A program made the position numbers and the translations under genes. From contig OZ241878.1 of the NCBI GenBank assembly GCA_965203365.1, positions 1,550,001 through 1,614,000 of the forward strand: 64,000 bases of DNA, read 5' to 3'. Every line of letters begins with the position of its first letter. Position 1 is the stretch's first letter. The notes beneath the pieces are model-generated. The model was not told the DNA's origin. It saw only the letters and a list, made by a program, of their open reading frames with translations, and ran no database searches. Source of the stretch: VYFG01 sp965203365. GTDB lineage: Bacteria > Pseudomonadota > Gammaproteobacteria > Arenicellales > Poriferihabitantaceae. This document shows, piece by piece, positions 56,349-64,000 of this stretch.

Positions 56349-57485
56349 TCAGGCCGCCGCGGTGATCCGGTCATGCAGCACCCCTTGCAGGGCCTCCAGA
56401 CAGAAATCCACGTTTTCCGGTCGGGCCGACTCGCCCATCAGACCAATGCGCCAGATCTTTCCCGTCAGGGGACCCAACCCGGCACTGATCTCAAGCGAAT
56501 ACCTTTCGAGCAGTTCCCGACGAACCTGAACCTCATCGACATCCGGTGGCATCCTGACGGCATTCAATTGGGGTAGCCGAGCCGACTCTTCCACGAACAT
56601 CTTCAGACCGATGTCCTGCAGCCCCTGAACTAGGCGGATATGGCAATCCCGATGCCGCTGCCAGACATTCTCCAGCCCTTCTTCCCGGAGCATGAGCAAC
56701 GCTTCATGTAGGGCGTAAAGGGAATTCACCGGGGCCGTATGATGATAGCTTCGATGATCCGAGCCCCTCCAGTATCCCAACACCAGATTGAGATCCAGAA
56801 ACCAGCTTTGCACCTTGTGGGTACGTGACTGGATCGTCTTCAAGGCCGCCTCACTGAACGTCACCGGTGACAGCCCAGGCATGCAGGACAGACACTTCTG
56901 ACTGCCGGAATAGACCGCATCCAGACCCCATTCATCGACCAGCAGCGGCAATCCGCCAAGAGAAGTCACCGTATCGGCAATGATCAGAGCGCCATGTCGA
57001 TGCGCCACTTGAGCAATGGTGGCGGCATCACTCAAGACACCCGTCGAGGTTTCCGCGTGCACAAACGCCACAATTTTTGTATCGGGATGCTGTTTTAGGG
57101 TGTCTTCCAGGCGATTCGTATCAACCGGAGTCCCCCACTCATCCTCCACCAGCACCGCCACACCGCCGATTCGTTCCACATTCTCCCGCATACGCCCGCC
57201 AAAGACCCCATTAACACAAATGACCACCTTGTCTCCTGGCTCGACCAGGTTCACAAAACACATCTCCATGCCAGCTGAGCCAGGGGCGCTGACCGGCATC
57301 GTCAGGTCATTTTCGGTCCGAAACGCATATCTGAGCAAGCCCTTGATCTCTTCCATCAAGTTCACAAAGGCCGGATCAAGATGTCCGATGGTCGGACGGG
57401 CCGAAGCCGCCAGCACCCTGGAATGCACCATGGTCGGCCCGGCACCCATCAACTTTCGCTCGGGGGGAACAAACGGCAATAGCAT
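56349..57485 (-). CDS. serine--glyoxylate / alanine--glyoxylate aminotransferase
   Basis: PLP class V aminotransferase of 378 residues related to AGXT1. LMGAGPTMVHSRVLAASARP, TIGHLDP, SAPGSAGMEMCFVNLVEPGD, VNGVFGGRM, VHAETSTGVLSDAATIAQVA, LIIADTVTSLGGLPLLVDEW, PLP-lysine 197 in AVYSGSQKCLSCMPGLSPVTF, and a C-terminal half with SYHHTAPVNSLYALHEAL and YSLEISAGLGPLTGKIWRIG. It would transfer an amino group between serine or alanine and glyoxylate, giving glycine. This fits serine-cycle or photorespiratory chemistry, and serA and serC lie close by. ATG 57485, preceded by GGGAAATTGTG, fits better than the GTG at 57488. Substrate preference (Ser or Ala) is not decidable here. Confidence 0.9.
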   Translation of the reverse strand: MLLPFVPPERKLMGAGPTMVHSRVLAASARPTIGHLDPAFVNLMEEIKGLLRYAFRTENDLTMPVSAPGSAGMEMCFVNLVEPGDKVVICVNGVFGGRMRENVERIGGVAVLVEDEWGTPVDTNRLEDTLKQHPDTKIVAFVHAETSTGVLSDAATIAQVAHRHGALIIADTVTSLGGLPLLVDEWGLDAVYSGSQKCLSCMPGLSPVTFSEAALKTIQSRTHKVQSWFLDLNLVLGYWRGSDHRSYHHTAPVNSLYALHEALLMLREEGLENVWQRHRDCHIRLVQGLQDIGLKMFVEESARLPQLNAVRMPPDVDEVQVRRELLERYSLEISAGLGPLTGKIWRIGLMGESARPENVDFCLEALQGVLHDRITAAA

Positions 57486-57671
57486 CACAATTTCCCAAAA
57501 AATAGGTCCGGTATACTAATCAGGCCCCCTCGATTGAGTCAACACGATTTCCGATTGTTGGGATTGCTGCTGATTTTCCAGATCAATGGTGCCCTGACTG
57601 CTACCCACCCGGCAGCCAGGAGCGAGTACCAGAAGAAAGTGGTATCCTTGCCCCAGTAAGAGGAAGTTGTC

Positions 57672-59271
57672 ATGACCCCAGCCGAACCCGACCCCCTGAC
57701 CCCCCGCCGTCTTCCCATTGGCCTCCAGGCCTTCCGGGCGCTGCGGGAGCGGAACTGCTACTATGTGGACAAGACCCCGCTCATCCGCGAGCTGGTGGAG
57801 GGGGGGTGACTACTATTTCCTGTCCCGTCCCCGCCGGTTCGGCAAGAGCCTGCTGGTTGATACCCTGAAGTCGCTGTTCGAAGGCCAGAAAGACCTGTTC
57901 CGGGGACTGGCCATCCACGACTACTGGGACTGGTCGGTCCAGCATCCGGTGGTGCGGCTCAGCTTCGGCGGCAAATATCACGACCCGGGGGATGTCGAGC
58001 GCAGCGTGCTCAATCAGCTGGCGATCATTGAGCGCCGGGCTGGCCTGACCGGGCCTTCGCCGCCGGATACGGGGCCCGAGCGGTTGCAGGACCTGCTGGA
58101 CCGGCTGCATCACCAGACCGACCGGGAGGTGGTGGTACTGGTGGACGAGTACGACAAGCCGATCCTGGATGTGATTGAGCAGCCCGAGCAGGCCGAACGA
58201 GCCCTCGCCAACCGGGACTACCTGCGGGGCTTCTACGGCATCATCAAGGACAGTGCCCGCCATGTCCGCTTCGTCTTCGTCACCGGGGTGAGCCGGTTTT
58301 CCAAGGTCAGCCTGTTTTCGGGCCTGAACAACCTGAAGGACATTAGTCTGGCCCCCCGGTTTGCCACGATCTGCGGCTATACCGAGACGGACCTGGACAC
58401 CGTGTTCGCCCCGGAACTGGCCGGCCTGGACCGGGATGAGATTCAACGCTGGTACAATGGCTATCACTGGTTGGGGGAAGAAAAGCTCTACAACCCATTC
58501 GACGTGCTGCTGCTGTTCGCTGACCGGAAGTTCAAGCCTCACTGGTTCGAGACCGGATCGCCGGCGTTCTTGTACCGGCTGTTGCTGGAGCGGGGGGTGA
58601 GCCCGATGGAATTGGAGCGGCGGGTGGCGGATGAGGCGTTGGTGTCGACGTTCGACGTGGGGGACATCGGGGTGGATGCTCTGCTGTTCCAGACCGGGTA
58701 TCTGACGATTGTGGACGAGTCCCGGGAGGGGGTAGAGACCCTCTACACGCTGGACTATCCCAATTTCGAGGTCCGGCAGAGTCTGAACAAGGGTCTGCTG
58801 ATGTATGTGACCCGACAGGGTCGGGAGGCGGTGGACCGGGGCAAGACCTTGCTGCGCCTGCTGGAAGCGAATGATTTCGAGGGTTTCGGCGAGCAGCTCC
58901 GTTCCTTTCTGGCGGGGGTGCCGTATGCGTGGCATGACCACGGGGGGCTGGGGCGCTATGAGGCTTGGTATGCGGGTCTGGTATACATGGGGTTTCGGAC
59001 CATTGGGGTGGACCTGCGGGTGGAGGCGATGTCGAGTCATGGTCGGGCTGACCTGGTGGTGTTTCAGGCGGGTCAGGTATTCGTGCTGGAGTTCAAGATG
59101 GCGTCGGAGGGCAGCCAGTCAGAGGAGGCGCTGGACCGGGCGATGGTCCAGATGCGCGAGCGGGGGTATGGGGAGCCGTACCGGGATCGGGGCGAGCCGA
59201 TTCACTTGGTTGCGATGGTGTTCGGGGGGGCGGAGCGCAACCTGCTGGGGGTGCGGGCCGAATCGGCCTGA
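57672..59271 (+). CDS. AAA-ATPase / PD-(D/E)XK nuclease family protein, frameshifted at a G7 tract
   Basis: Two-domain protein of a multicopy accessory family: N-terminal AAA-ATPase-like domain (Pfam PF09820) and C-terminal PD-(D/E)XK nuclease-like domain (PF08011). The gene starts with a good site (AGAGGAAGTTGTC ATG, 57672) and reads PIGLQAFRALRERNCYYVDK, TPLIRELVEGG, then hits TGA at 57807. Removing one G from the seven-G run at 57800-57806 restores GGDYYFLSRPRRFGKSLLVDTL and then 490 open codons. Downstream: Walker-like GKSLLVDTL, Walker B VVVLVDEYDKPIL, FVTGVSRFSKVSLFSGLNNL, TICGYTETDLD, WYNGYHWLG, and the nuclease motif GRADLVVFQAG ... FVLEFKM (D...ExK). All expected domains survive. It is therefore either a sequencing error, a recent pseudogene, or a phase-variable gene. 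Function of the family is unknown; some call it an anti-phage or mobile-element protein without proof. Confidence 0.85.
57800..57806 (+). repeat. seven-G homopolymer at the frameshift
   Basis: GTGGAG followed by six more G, then TGACTAC. Six G would give Val-Glu-Gly-Gly-Asp-Tyr; seven bring a stop into frame. Polymerase slippage in such tracts is common. Confidence 0.85.
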
Positions 59272-59811
59272 TGGACCTGTTGCAGGCGGGCATCTCCTCG
59301 TCTGATCTCTTGCTGCCCCACTGGCCACGATGGGGGGGCGAAACGGGTCACGTCAGGGACATGAAATCGCGCATCCGGCCGAAACAGGGTCAGAACTACC
59401 CGGTAGCCATATGAAGACTACTTCATGATCCTTCCTACAGGCCTTCCAAGTAAATCATCTCCCCCATTCCACTCCGAAGTGCAACACTGGGAGCCGTCGC
59501 CTGATCTCCTTCGGCCAAATCATGGAAGTCATACCCAGCCAAACCATCCAGACACTCTCCTGTGCGGCGGGTCGGTAAATCGTCCCCCCATGGACACTTC
59601 CACACTATCAGGCCCATCCGTCCGAGAAAGAGCGAAAAATCGACTCACACACCAAGTCATGGTCGATTCGACAGCCCAATGAATAGTCCACGGCACGGTT
59701 TAGAATGGTTTTCGGGATAGGCTGCGGTCTTGCTCTTGGGTCAAAAGATCACTATCTGGCGAACTCCTCATAGGCTGACCGTGAAACTTCCTACCATTGA
59801 AGGGTAGCTAC
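59272..59811. other. gene-poor spacer downstream of the AAA/PD-(D/E)XK gene
   Basis: About 540 bases with no convincing gene. The short frames (for example 59425-59682) have low-complexity, Pro-rich translations. No terminal inverted repeats of an insertion element were found. Confidence 0.5.
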
Positions 59812-60144
59812 ATGATGCATTTTGTGATTGTTTTATTCATCCTCGGGATGTTACTGGCGTGGTTTTTGGGGATATTTTCATGGTTTGTCGCCTTTGGATT
59901 GGGTCAAATCATCACTTTCTTCGCCGTTATTGCCAGGCAAGATGAAATTCAACAGAATGTGCGGGGCCGCTCTCAACACAGCAACTGGTTATCCAAGAAC
60001 GCGAGCATCGCAGTCTATGCGTTGATCGCCAGCGTGGGAGTGATTGGAGGATGGTTCATTGGCGGACAGGCATGGGTGGTGGCGTTCGTCATGGGTTCCT
60101 TGGTCGGGTTCGTCACCGCACTACACGAACAAAAGAAACAATAG
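59812..60144 (+). CDS. small hypothetical inner-membrane protein (110 aa)
   Basis: Not recognised by family. Two hydrophobic pairs: residues about 3-43 (FVIVLFILGMLLAWFLGIFS, then FVAFGLGQIITFFAVIA) and about 65-105 (SIAVYALIASVGVIGGWFIG and WVVAFVMGSLVGFVTAL), separated by a polar loop with QDEIQQNVRGRSQHSNW; three or four transmembrane helices. The ATG at 59812 (or 59815) follows AAGGGTAGCTAC. The composition, with many Gly and Trp in the membrane, is that of a real small membrane protein. A TTG frame start at 59797 is less likely. No neighbours on the same strand nearby. Confidence 0.7.
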   Translation: MMHFVIVLFILGMLLAWFLGIFSWFVAFGLGQIITFFAVIARQDEIQQNVRGRSQHSNWLSKNASIAVYALIASVGVIGGWFIGGQAWVVAFVMGSLVGFVTALHEQKKQ

Positions 60145-60795
60145 CCCCTCATCCTGACCTGCCTATGCCTCATCGTGACTATCCATGGCACACGACTAAT
60201 CGCATCATTCTGCGGAGTCACTTAGCATCTCCGGTGGCATAGTCCACCAATCATCCAAGCATATGGGCCGACATTCATTATCCCCCCATCCCTCCCTTTC
60301 CAGAAGCCCGTATTCGACGGGCAGGGCCCCGCTCGGCCGAAACCCGCCTGACACGGCCCGAGCGGGCCCTTGCGTCGTGAAATCGCCTCTGTCAGACTCC
60401 CTTGGCATCGAGATGGATGTCATCGGTGTCCGGCACCAGCCCCTTGGGGGCTGAATTGTCCGGTCGCCGCCCTGCTCCCTTCATTCGGGGGACGCCCTGT
60501 TGCACTTCAGACTGGAAGCGGGGAGTTTAAGAATCGGCCGATCAACGGGGTGTATGGCAGTGGCCAAGACGATACCTGGCACCCTCTCACACCTCCTTTG
60601 ACAGGTCGGCATGATGTCGGAGGCATTCAGCCACAGCGCACCATTTTGCGTATGTAACAGGATAGGGAACAAAGCCCAGCACCAAGATAATGCTGGTCGG
60701 TCTGGGTCTGCCACTATGGTCCAGATTCGAATAAAATCGGCATCCCCCTGAAGCCGCCTAACCGCCAACCGAACACTGCCGAACACCGACTGAAT
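60145..60795. other. gene-poor spacer with a large inverted repeat upstream of serA
   Basis: About 650 bases. It contains the hairpin described separately (60315-60377). Short frames on both strands (for example 60263-60454) are Pro/Ser/Arg-rich and overlap the hairpin, so I do not call them. No convincing serA promoter was found. Confidence 0.5.
60315..60377. repeat. large imperfect inverted repeat (arms about 24 bases)
   Basis: Left arm CGACGGGCAGGGCCCCGCTC plus GGCCG (60315-60339) pairs with right arm CGGCCCGAGCGGGCCCTTGC plus GTCG (60354-60377), interrupted by two single-base bulges and closed by a 14-base loop. No T-run follows, so it is not a simple terminator. A REP/MITE-type element or a structured leader are the alternatives. 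Confidence 0.6.
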
Positions 60796-61758
60796 ATGAA
60801 AATTCTGATCGCAGACAAGTTTCCGGATTCACACCGGCTGGGACTGGAAAAACTCGGGCACAGCGTCACCCTAGACCCCACCTTGGACGAGCAGAGCCTC
60901 CCTGAAACCATCGGTGATCACGATGCTCTGGTAGTCCGCAGCACCCGGGTCAATGCTGTGACCCTGGATACGGGTACCCAGCTCAAACTGGTGATTCGTG
61001 CGGGGGCTGGCACCAATACCATCGATTGCGCTCACGCCGCCCGCCGGAACATCCGGGTCTGCAACGTGCCCGGTGCCAATGCCTTGGCCGTGGCAGAGCT
61101 GGTTCTGGGTCTGATCATTTGCCTGGATCGCCGAATCGCCGACAACGTGGCAGATCTCAAAAATGGCCTCTGGAACAAGAAAGAATACAGTCAGTCACGG
61201 GGTTTGTTTGGACAAAGACTGGGATTGCTCGGCATGGGGTCCATTGGCTTGGCGGTAGCAGAACGTGCCCATGCCTTCGGCATGCCGGTTTTCTGCATTC
61301 GAAAACCCGGTCGCATGTCGTCCGTCCTAGAACGGATGACATCGGCCGATGTCGTTGAGCTCGACAGTCAGGAAGCCCTGTTAGCGCAGTCGGACATCGT
61401 GTCCCTTCACCTGCCGGCCAATGACCATACGCGGGGCATGGTCAACGCGGATTTCCTGTCCGGGATGCAACCCGGCGCGATGTTGATCAATACGTCCCGC
61501 GGAGAACTGGTGGATGAAGCCGCTCTGCTGCATGCCATCGAACATCGAGGTCTGCGAGCGGGACTGGATGTCTACCATAACGAGCCTGCCACCGCAGAAG
61601 GCACATTCCGATCAGCCCTTGCCCAGCATCCAGCGGTTTGTGGGACCCACCATATCGGGGCGTCCACTGCCCAGGCACAGGCGGCGGTGGCCGACGGTGT
61701 GGTGGATATCATCCGGGCCTTCGCCACCAACCAGGTGCTGAACTGTGTCAACGCGTGA
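60796..61758 (+). CDS. serA: D-3-phosphoglycerate dehydrogenase-like protein (short form)
   Basis: NAD-dependent D-2-hydroxyacid dehydrogenase of 320 residues. N-terminal MKILIADKFPDSHRLGLEKL, LVVRSTRVNAVTLD, LVIRAGAGTNTID, NVPGANALAVAELVLGLI, NAD-binding GLLGMGSIGLAVAERA, and catalytic residues in LINTSRGELVDEAALL (Arg), the Glu region and GTHHIGASTAQAQ (His). The first step of serine synthesis, 3-phosphoglycerate to 3-phosphohydroxypyruvate. It lacks the C-terminal ACT domain of E. coli SerA (410 residues), so it is not expected to be inhibited by serine. Directly upstream of serC, which makes phosphoglycerate dehydrogenase the best reading of an otherwise broad family. Confidence 0.85.
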   Translation: MKILIADKFPDSHRLGLEKLGHSVTLDPTLDEQSLPETIGDHDALVVRSTRVNAVTLDTGTQLKLVIRAGAGTNTIDCAHAARRNIRVCNVPGANALAVAELVLGLIICLDRRIADNVADLKNGLWNKKEYSQSRGLFGQRLGLLGMGSIGLAVAERAHAFGMPVFCIRKPGRMSSVLERMTSADVVELDSQEALLAQSDIVSLHLPANDHTRGMVNADFLSGMQPGAMLINTSRGELVDEAALLHAIEHRGLRAGLDVYHNEPATAEGTFRSALAQHPAVCGTHHIGASTAQAQAAVADGVVDIIRAFATNQVLNCVNA

Positions 61759-61821
61759 GGGGGCCCCTGAAACCCGAATCAAATCCATGCCGACTGATTC
61801 CCAATTGACCACTCTGACATC

Positions 61822-62907
61822 ATGAATCACCGCAAACACAATTTCAGTGCCGGACCCTGTACGCTCCCCCTGCCGGTGCTTGAGGAGGCCCAGGAAGAAT
61901 TTGTTGATTACCAGGGGGCAGGCATGTCGCTGATCGAAATGAGTCACCGAGGCCAACATTTCGAGGCCGTCGCCCATGAAGCGACGACCTTGGCCAAGGA
62001 AATATCCGGAGCACCAGACGATTTCAGCGTGCTGTTTCTCCAAGGGGGCGCCTTATTGCAATTTTCCATGGTGCCCATGAATCTGCTGACATCCGGTCTA
62101 AGGGCGGGGTATCTCAATTCCGGCACTTGGGCCAAGGGTGCCATCACGGATGCGCGTGAATATGGCGATATCTACATTGCCTGGGACGGGGCAGGGGATC
62201 ACTTTACCCGCATGCCGACCAGCAAAGAGATTTCACTGCATGACAATACCCGTTATCTGCATATCACCAGCAATGAAACGATCGGGGGTATCCGGCTTCA
62301 TGAATGGCCCGAGGTCGAGGTGCCCATGGTCGCAGACATGTCATCCGACTATCTCTCCAGGCCCATCCCTTGGGAGAAGTTCGACCTCGTCTATGGGGGA
62401 GTCCAGAAGAATCTCGGCCCTGCAGGAATGGCGGTGGTCTTCTTGCGAAACTCGATCCTGGAGACCACCCATCGACACATCGGGCGCTATCTCCGCTACG
62501 ACATCCATGAGGCCAAACAGTCGATGTTCAACACCCCGCCGGTTTTCACCATCTATATGTTGAGCAAGGTACTTAAATGGATGAAAGCCGAAGGTGGCAT
62601 TCCCGCGATGGAAGAACGCGCCGCCAGGAAGTCCGGACTGATCTATGAGACCATTGATCAAAGCGGCGGATTCTACCGTTGTCCGGTGGAGGTCGTGTCC
62701 CGCTCGCATATGAATGTGGTGTTCCGCTTGCCGAGTGAGGATTTGGAGGCCCGTTTCCTGAAGCAGGCGACCGAAGCGGACCTCCTCAATCTGAAAGGTC
62801 ATCGCAGCGTCGGCGGGTGTCGCGCCAGTCTCTACAATGCGTTGCCCTATGACAGTGTGGTGGCCTTGACGGAATTCATGCATGCATTCCAGTCGAACCA
62901 CCAATGA
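61822..62907 (+). CDS. serC: phosphoserine aminotransferase
   Basis: PLP enzyme of 361 residues converting 3-phosphohydroxypyruvate and glutamate to phosphoserine; also acts in pyridoxal phosphate synthesis. NFSAGPCTLPLPVLEEAQ at the N-terminus, GMSLIEMSHRGQHFEAV, FLQGGALLQFSMVPMNLL, YLNSGTWAKGAI, YLHITSNETIGGI, VADMSSDYLSRPIPW, PLP-lysine 196 in YGGVQKNLGPAGMAVVF, and FNTPPVFTIYMLSKVL. C-terminal LNLKGHRSVGGCRASLYNAL. Family length about 360. It follows serA after 63 bases and precedes the DUF1015 gene by 16; the three form an operon. Confidence 0.96.
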   Translation: MNHRKHNFSAGPCTLPLPVLEEAQEEFVDYQGAGMSLIEMSHRGQHFEAVAHEATTLAKEISGAPDDFSVLFLQGGALLQFSMVPMNLLTSGLRAGYLNSGTWAKGAITDAREYGDIYIAWDGAGDHFTRMPTSKEISLHDNTRYLHITSNETIGGIRLHEWPEVEVPMVADMSSDYLSRPIPWEKFDLVYGGVQKNLGPAGMAVVFLRNSILETTHRHIGRYLRYDIHEAKQSMFNTPPVFTIYMLSKVLKWMKAEGGIPAMEERAARKSGLIYETIDQSGGFYRCPVEVVSRSHMNVVFRLPSEDLEARFLKQATEADLLNLKGHRSVGGCRASLYNALPYDSVVALTEFMHAFQSNHQ

Positions 62908-62923
62908 CTGCTGAGAACCTGCC

Positions 62924-64000
62924 ATGCCGAAAATCAAACCCTTCGACGGGTATCTGGTCAGAAATGACGTGGCCGCCAGGGTGGTGGCTCCAGAATACGA
63001 TACCGTGCCAGCGGCGCAGCGACGCACCTTTGCCGACGACAATCCGCAGAATTTTCTCAACGCCATCCGCTTGATCGAGGACTTCGACCCGAACAATCCT
63101 CCTTCCCAAGAAGAATTGATCGAGTTCAACCGCCGAAACCTGAATCGGCTGCTGGCGGAAGGACTGTTCCACCGGTTCCGACAACCCAGCCTGTTCATTT
63201 ACGAACTCAGCCACTCCGGTCACGTCCAAACTGGAGTCGTCTGCGAGATATCCTCGGACGAATACCAGCAGGGCCATATCAAGAAACACGAAAATACCCG
63301 GCAAACCCAGGAAGATCTGCTGACCCAATACCAGAAAGAACTCGGAGTCGCGTCCTGCCCCATTTCGCTCGCCTATCCCGCCGACCCCGCGATCGACCAA
63401 TTTATTGATGAACAACAAAAATGGTCACCCATGCTGGATTTCACTACCGGAGACCAGGTCCACCAGCGCGTCTGGTGTATCGAAGATCGGTCCTTGCAGC
63501 AGGAACTGTCCCGATTGTTCGAATCCGTGGAGGATACCTACCTGACCGACGGACATCATCGGGCTGCTTCGGGCTGGCGTTATACGGAACTCATGCGGTC
63601 TGAACGAGGCGGTGACGGCACCCTGCCTCACGAACAACTGCTGGTGGCCCTGTTCGCCGACCGTGCGCTCCGGCTGTTGCCCTATCATCGTTGCGTGAGG
63701 AGCCTCAATGGCCTGACCCATGAGGCCTTTCTGGCCGCTCTGGCCAACGACTTCGTGGTATCCGTGGCCGAGGATCAGAAACATTTTGCACCGGAATCTC
63801 ACGGTGTATTTGGCATGTATCTAGACGGAACATGGTATCGTCTTGACATCAAGCCGGACCGGGTGGACTGGAATGACCCGGTGACTTCACTGGATGTCGC
63901 CTTGTTGCAGAACCATTTGCTTGAACCGGTCTGCGGCATTCATGACTTCCGGTCGGATCCCCGGCTGGGCTATGTCACCGGCGCAGAGGGGAATGCGGGT
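62924..64000 (+). CDS. DUF1015 family protein (3' end outside window)
   Basis: The frame opens with ATG at 62924 (MPKIKPFDGYLVRNDVAARV) and stays open to the window edge for about 359 codons. Family landmarks: PFDGYLVRNDVAARVVAPEYD at the start, LFIYELSHSGHVQTGVVCEI, KKHENTRQTQEDLL, LTDGHHRAASG (the YLTDGHHR-type motif) and LLVALFADRAL. DUF1015 proteins are usually 400-450 residues, so about 50-90 are missing. Function is not established. In many bacteria this gene sits with serA and serC, as here, which suggests a part in serine metabolism or its control. Codon use matches serC. Confidence 0.88.
   Translation, partial: MPKIKPFDGYLVRNDVAARVVAPEYDTVPAAQRRTFADDNPQNFLNAIRLIEDFDPNNPPSQEELIEFNRRNLNRLLAEGLFHRFRQPSLFIYELSHSGHVQTGVVCEISSDEYQQGHIKKHENTRQTQEDLLTQYQKELGVASCPISLAYPADPAIDQFIDEQQKWSPMLDFTTGDQVHQRVWCIEDRSLQQELSRLFESVEDTYLTDGHHRAASGWRYTELMRSERGGDGTLPHEQLLVALFADRALRLLPYHRCVRSLNGLTHEAFLAALANDFVVSVAEDQKHFAPESHGVFGMYLDGTWYRLDIKPDRVDWNDPVTSLDVALLQNHLLEPVCGIHDFRSDPRLGYVTGAEGNAG

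Noticed and set aside
57781..59040. 419-codon minus-strand frame
   Set aside because: Antisense to the AAA-ATPase/PD-(D/E)XK gene, with a low-complexity translation rich in Gln, Pro and His.

Overview
The window looks like a chromosome segment of a gammaproteobacterium, probably uncultured or marine. UvrD, Pol I, Cfa, Pnp-RpsO, Asd, MetK, single-chain GcvP and a RodZ-like protein all have a gammaproteobacterial character. The PdsR/PdsS pair belongs to a regulatory family typical of marine proteobacteria with a dedicated sortase. No rRNA, tRNA, CRISPR array or intact insertion sequence was seen.

Layout. 0-5.8 kb: 3' end of uvrD, a small hypothetical gene, the pdsRS two-component pair and a convergent DUF2782-like gene. 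5.8-10.7 kb: G+C-rich accessory block with two tandem AAA+ ATPase paralogs whose ends are almost identical and whose centres differ, flanked by long gene-poor DNA. 10.7-14.8 kb: polA and cfa. 14.8-28.2 kb: a visibly more A+T-rich accessory island with manC, then a long minus-strand run. In transcription order this run holds a urea/amide-type ABC transporter (two permeases, two ATPases, Tat-exported binding protein), an amidase-signature hydrolase, a tryptophan-2-monooxygenase-type flavoenzyme and two glycosyltransferases. A decayed transposase sits at the island's right edge. 28.3-36.8 kb: ahcY and metK behind a palindromic operator, then argB, nudC, fpr, a SpuC-like aminotransferase and an unknown gene. 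36.9-47.1 kb: gcvT-gcvH-gcvP-lipA and the amino-acid transporter aapJQMP. 47.1-56.2 kb: a DNA glycosylase, a GNAT protein, a two-component system with a PerM-like permease, a RodZ-like protein, pnp-rpsO and asd. 56.3-64 kb: serine-glyoxylate-type aminotransferase, a frameshifted AAA-ATPase/PD-(D/E)XK gene, a small membrane protein, then serA, serC and a DUF1015 gene cut by the window end.

How the genes fit together. The core genes centre on one-carbon, glycine/serine and methyl-cycle metabolism: serA/serC make serine, the serine-glyoxylate-type aminotransferase and the glycine cleavage system (with its own lipoyl synthase) interconvert serine, glycine and C1 units, and metK/ahcY run the SAM cycle. 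The most unusual system is the island module that pairs an amino-acid 2-monooxygenase with an amidase. This is the two-step indole-3-acetamide chemistry (amino acid to amide to acid), here behind an amide-type ABC importer and followed by glycosyltransferases. Whether it makes an auxin-like acid or degrades amino acids and amides cannot be decided from sequence alone.
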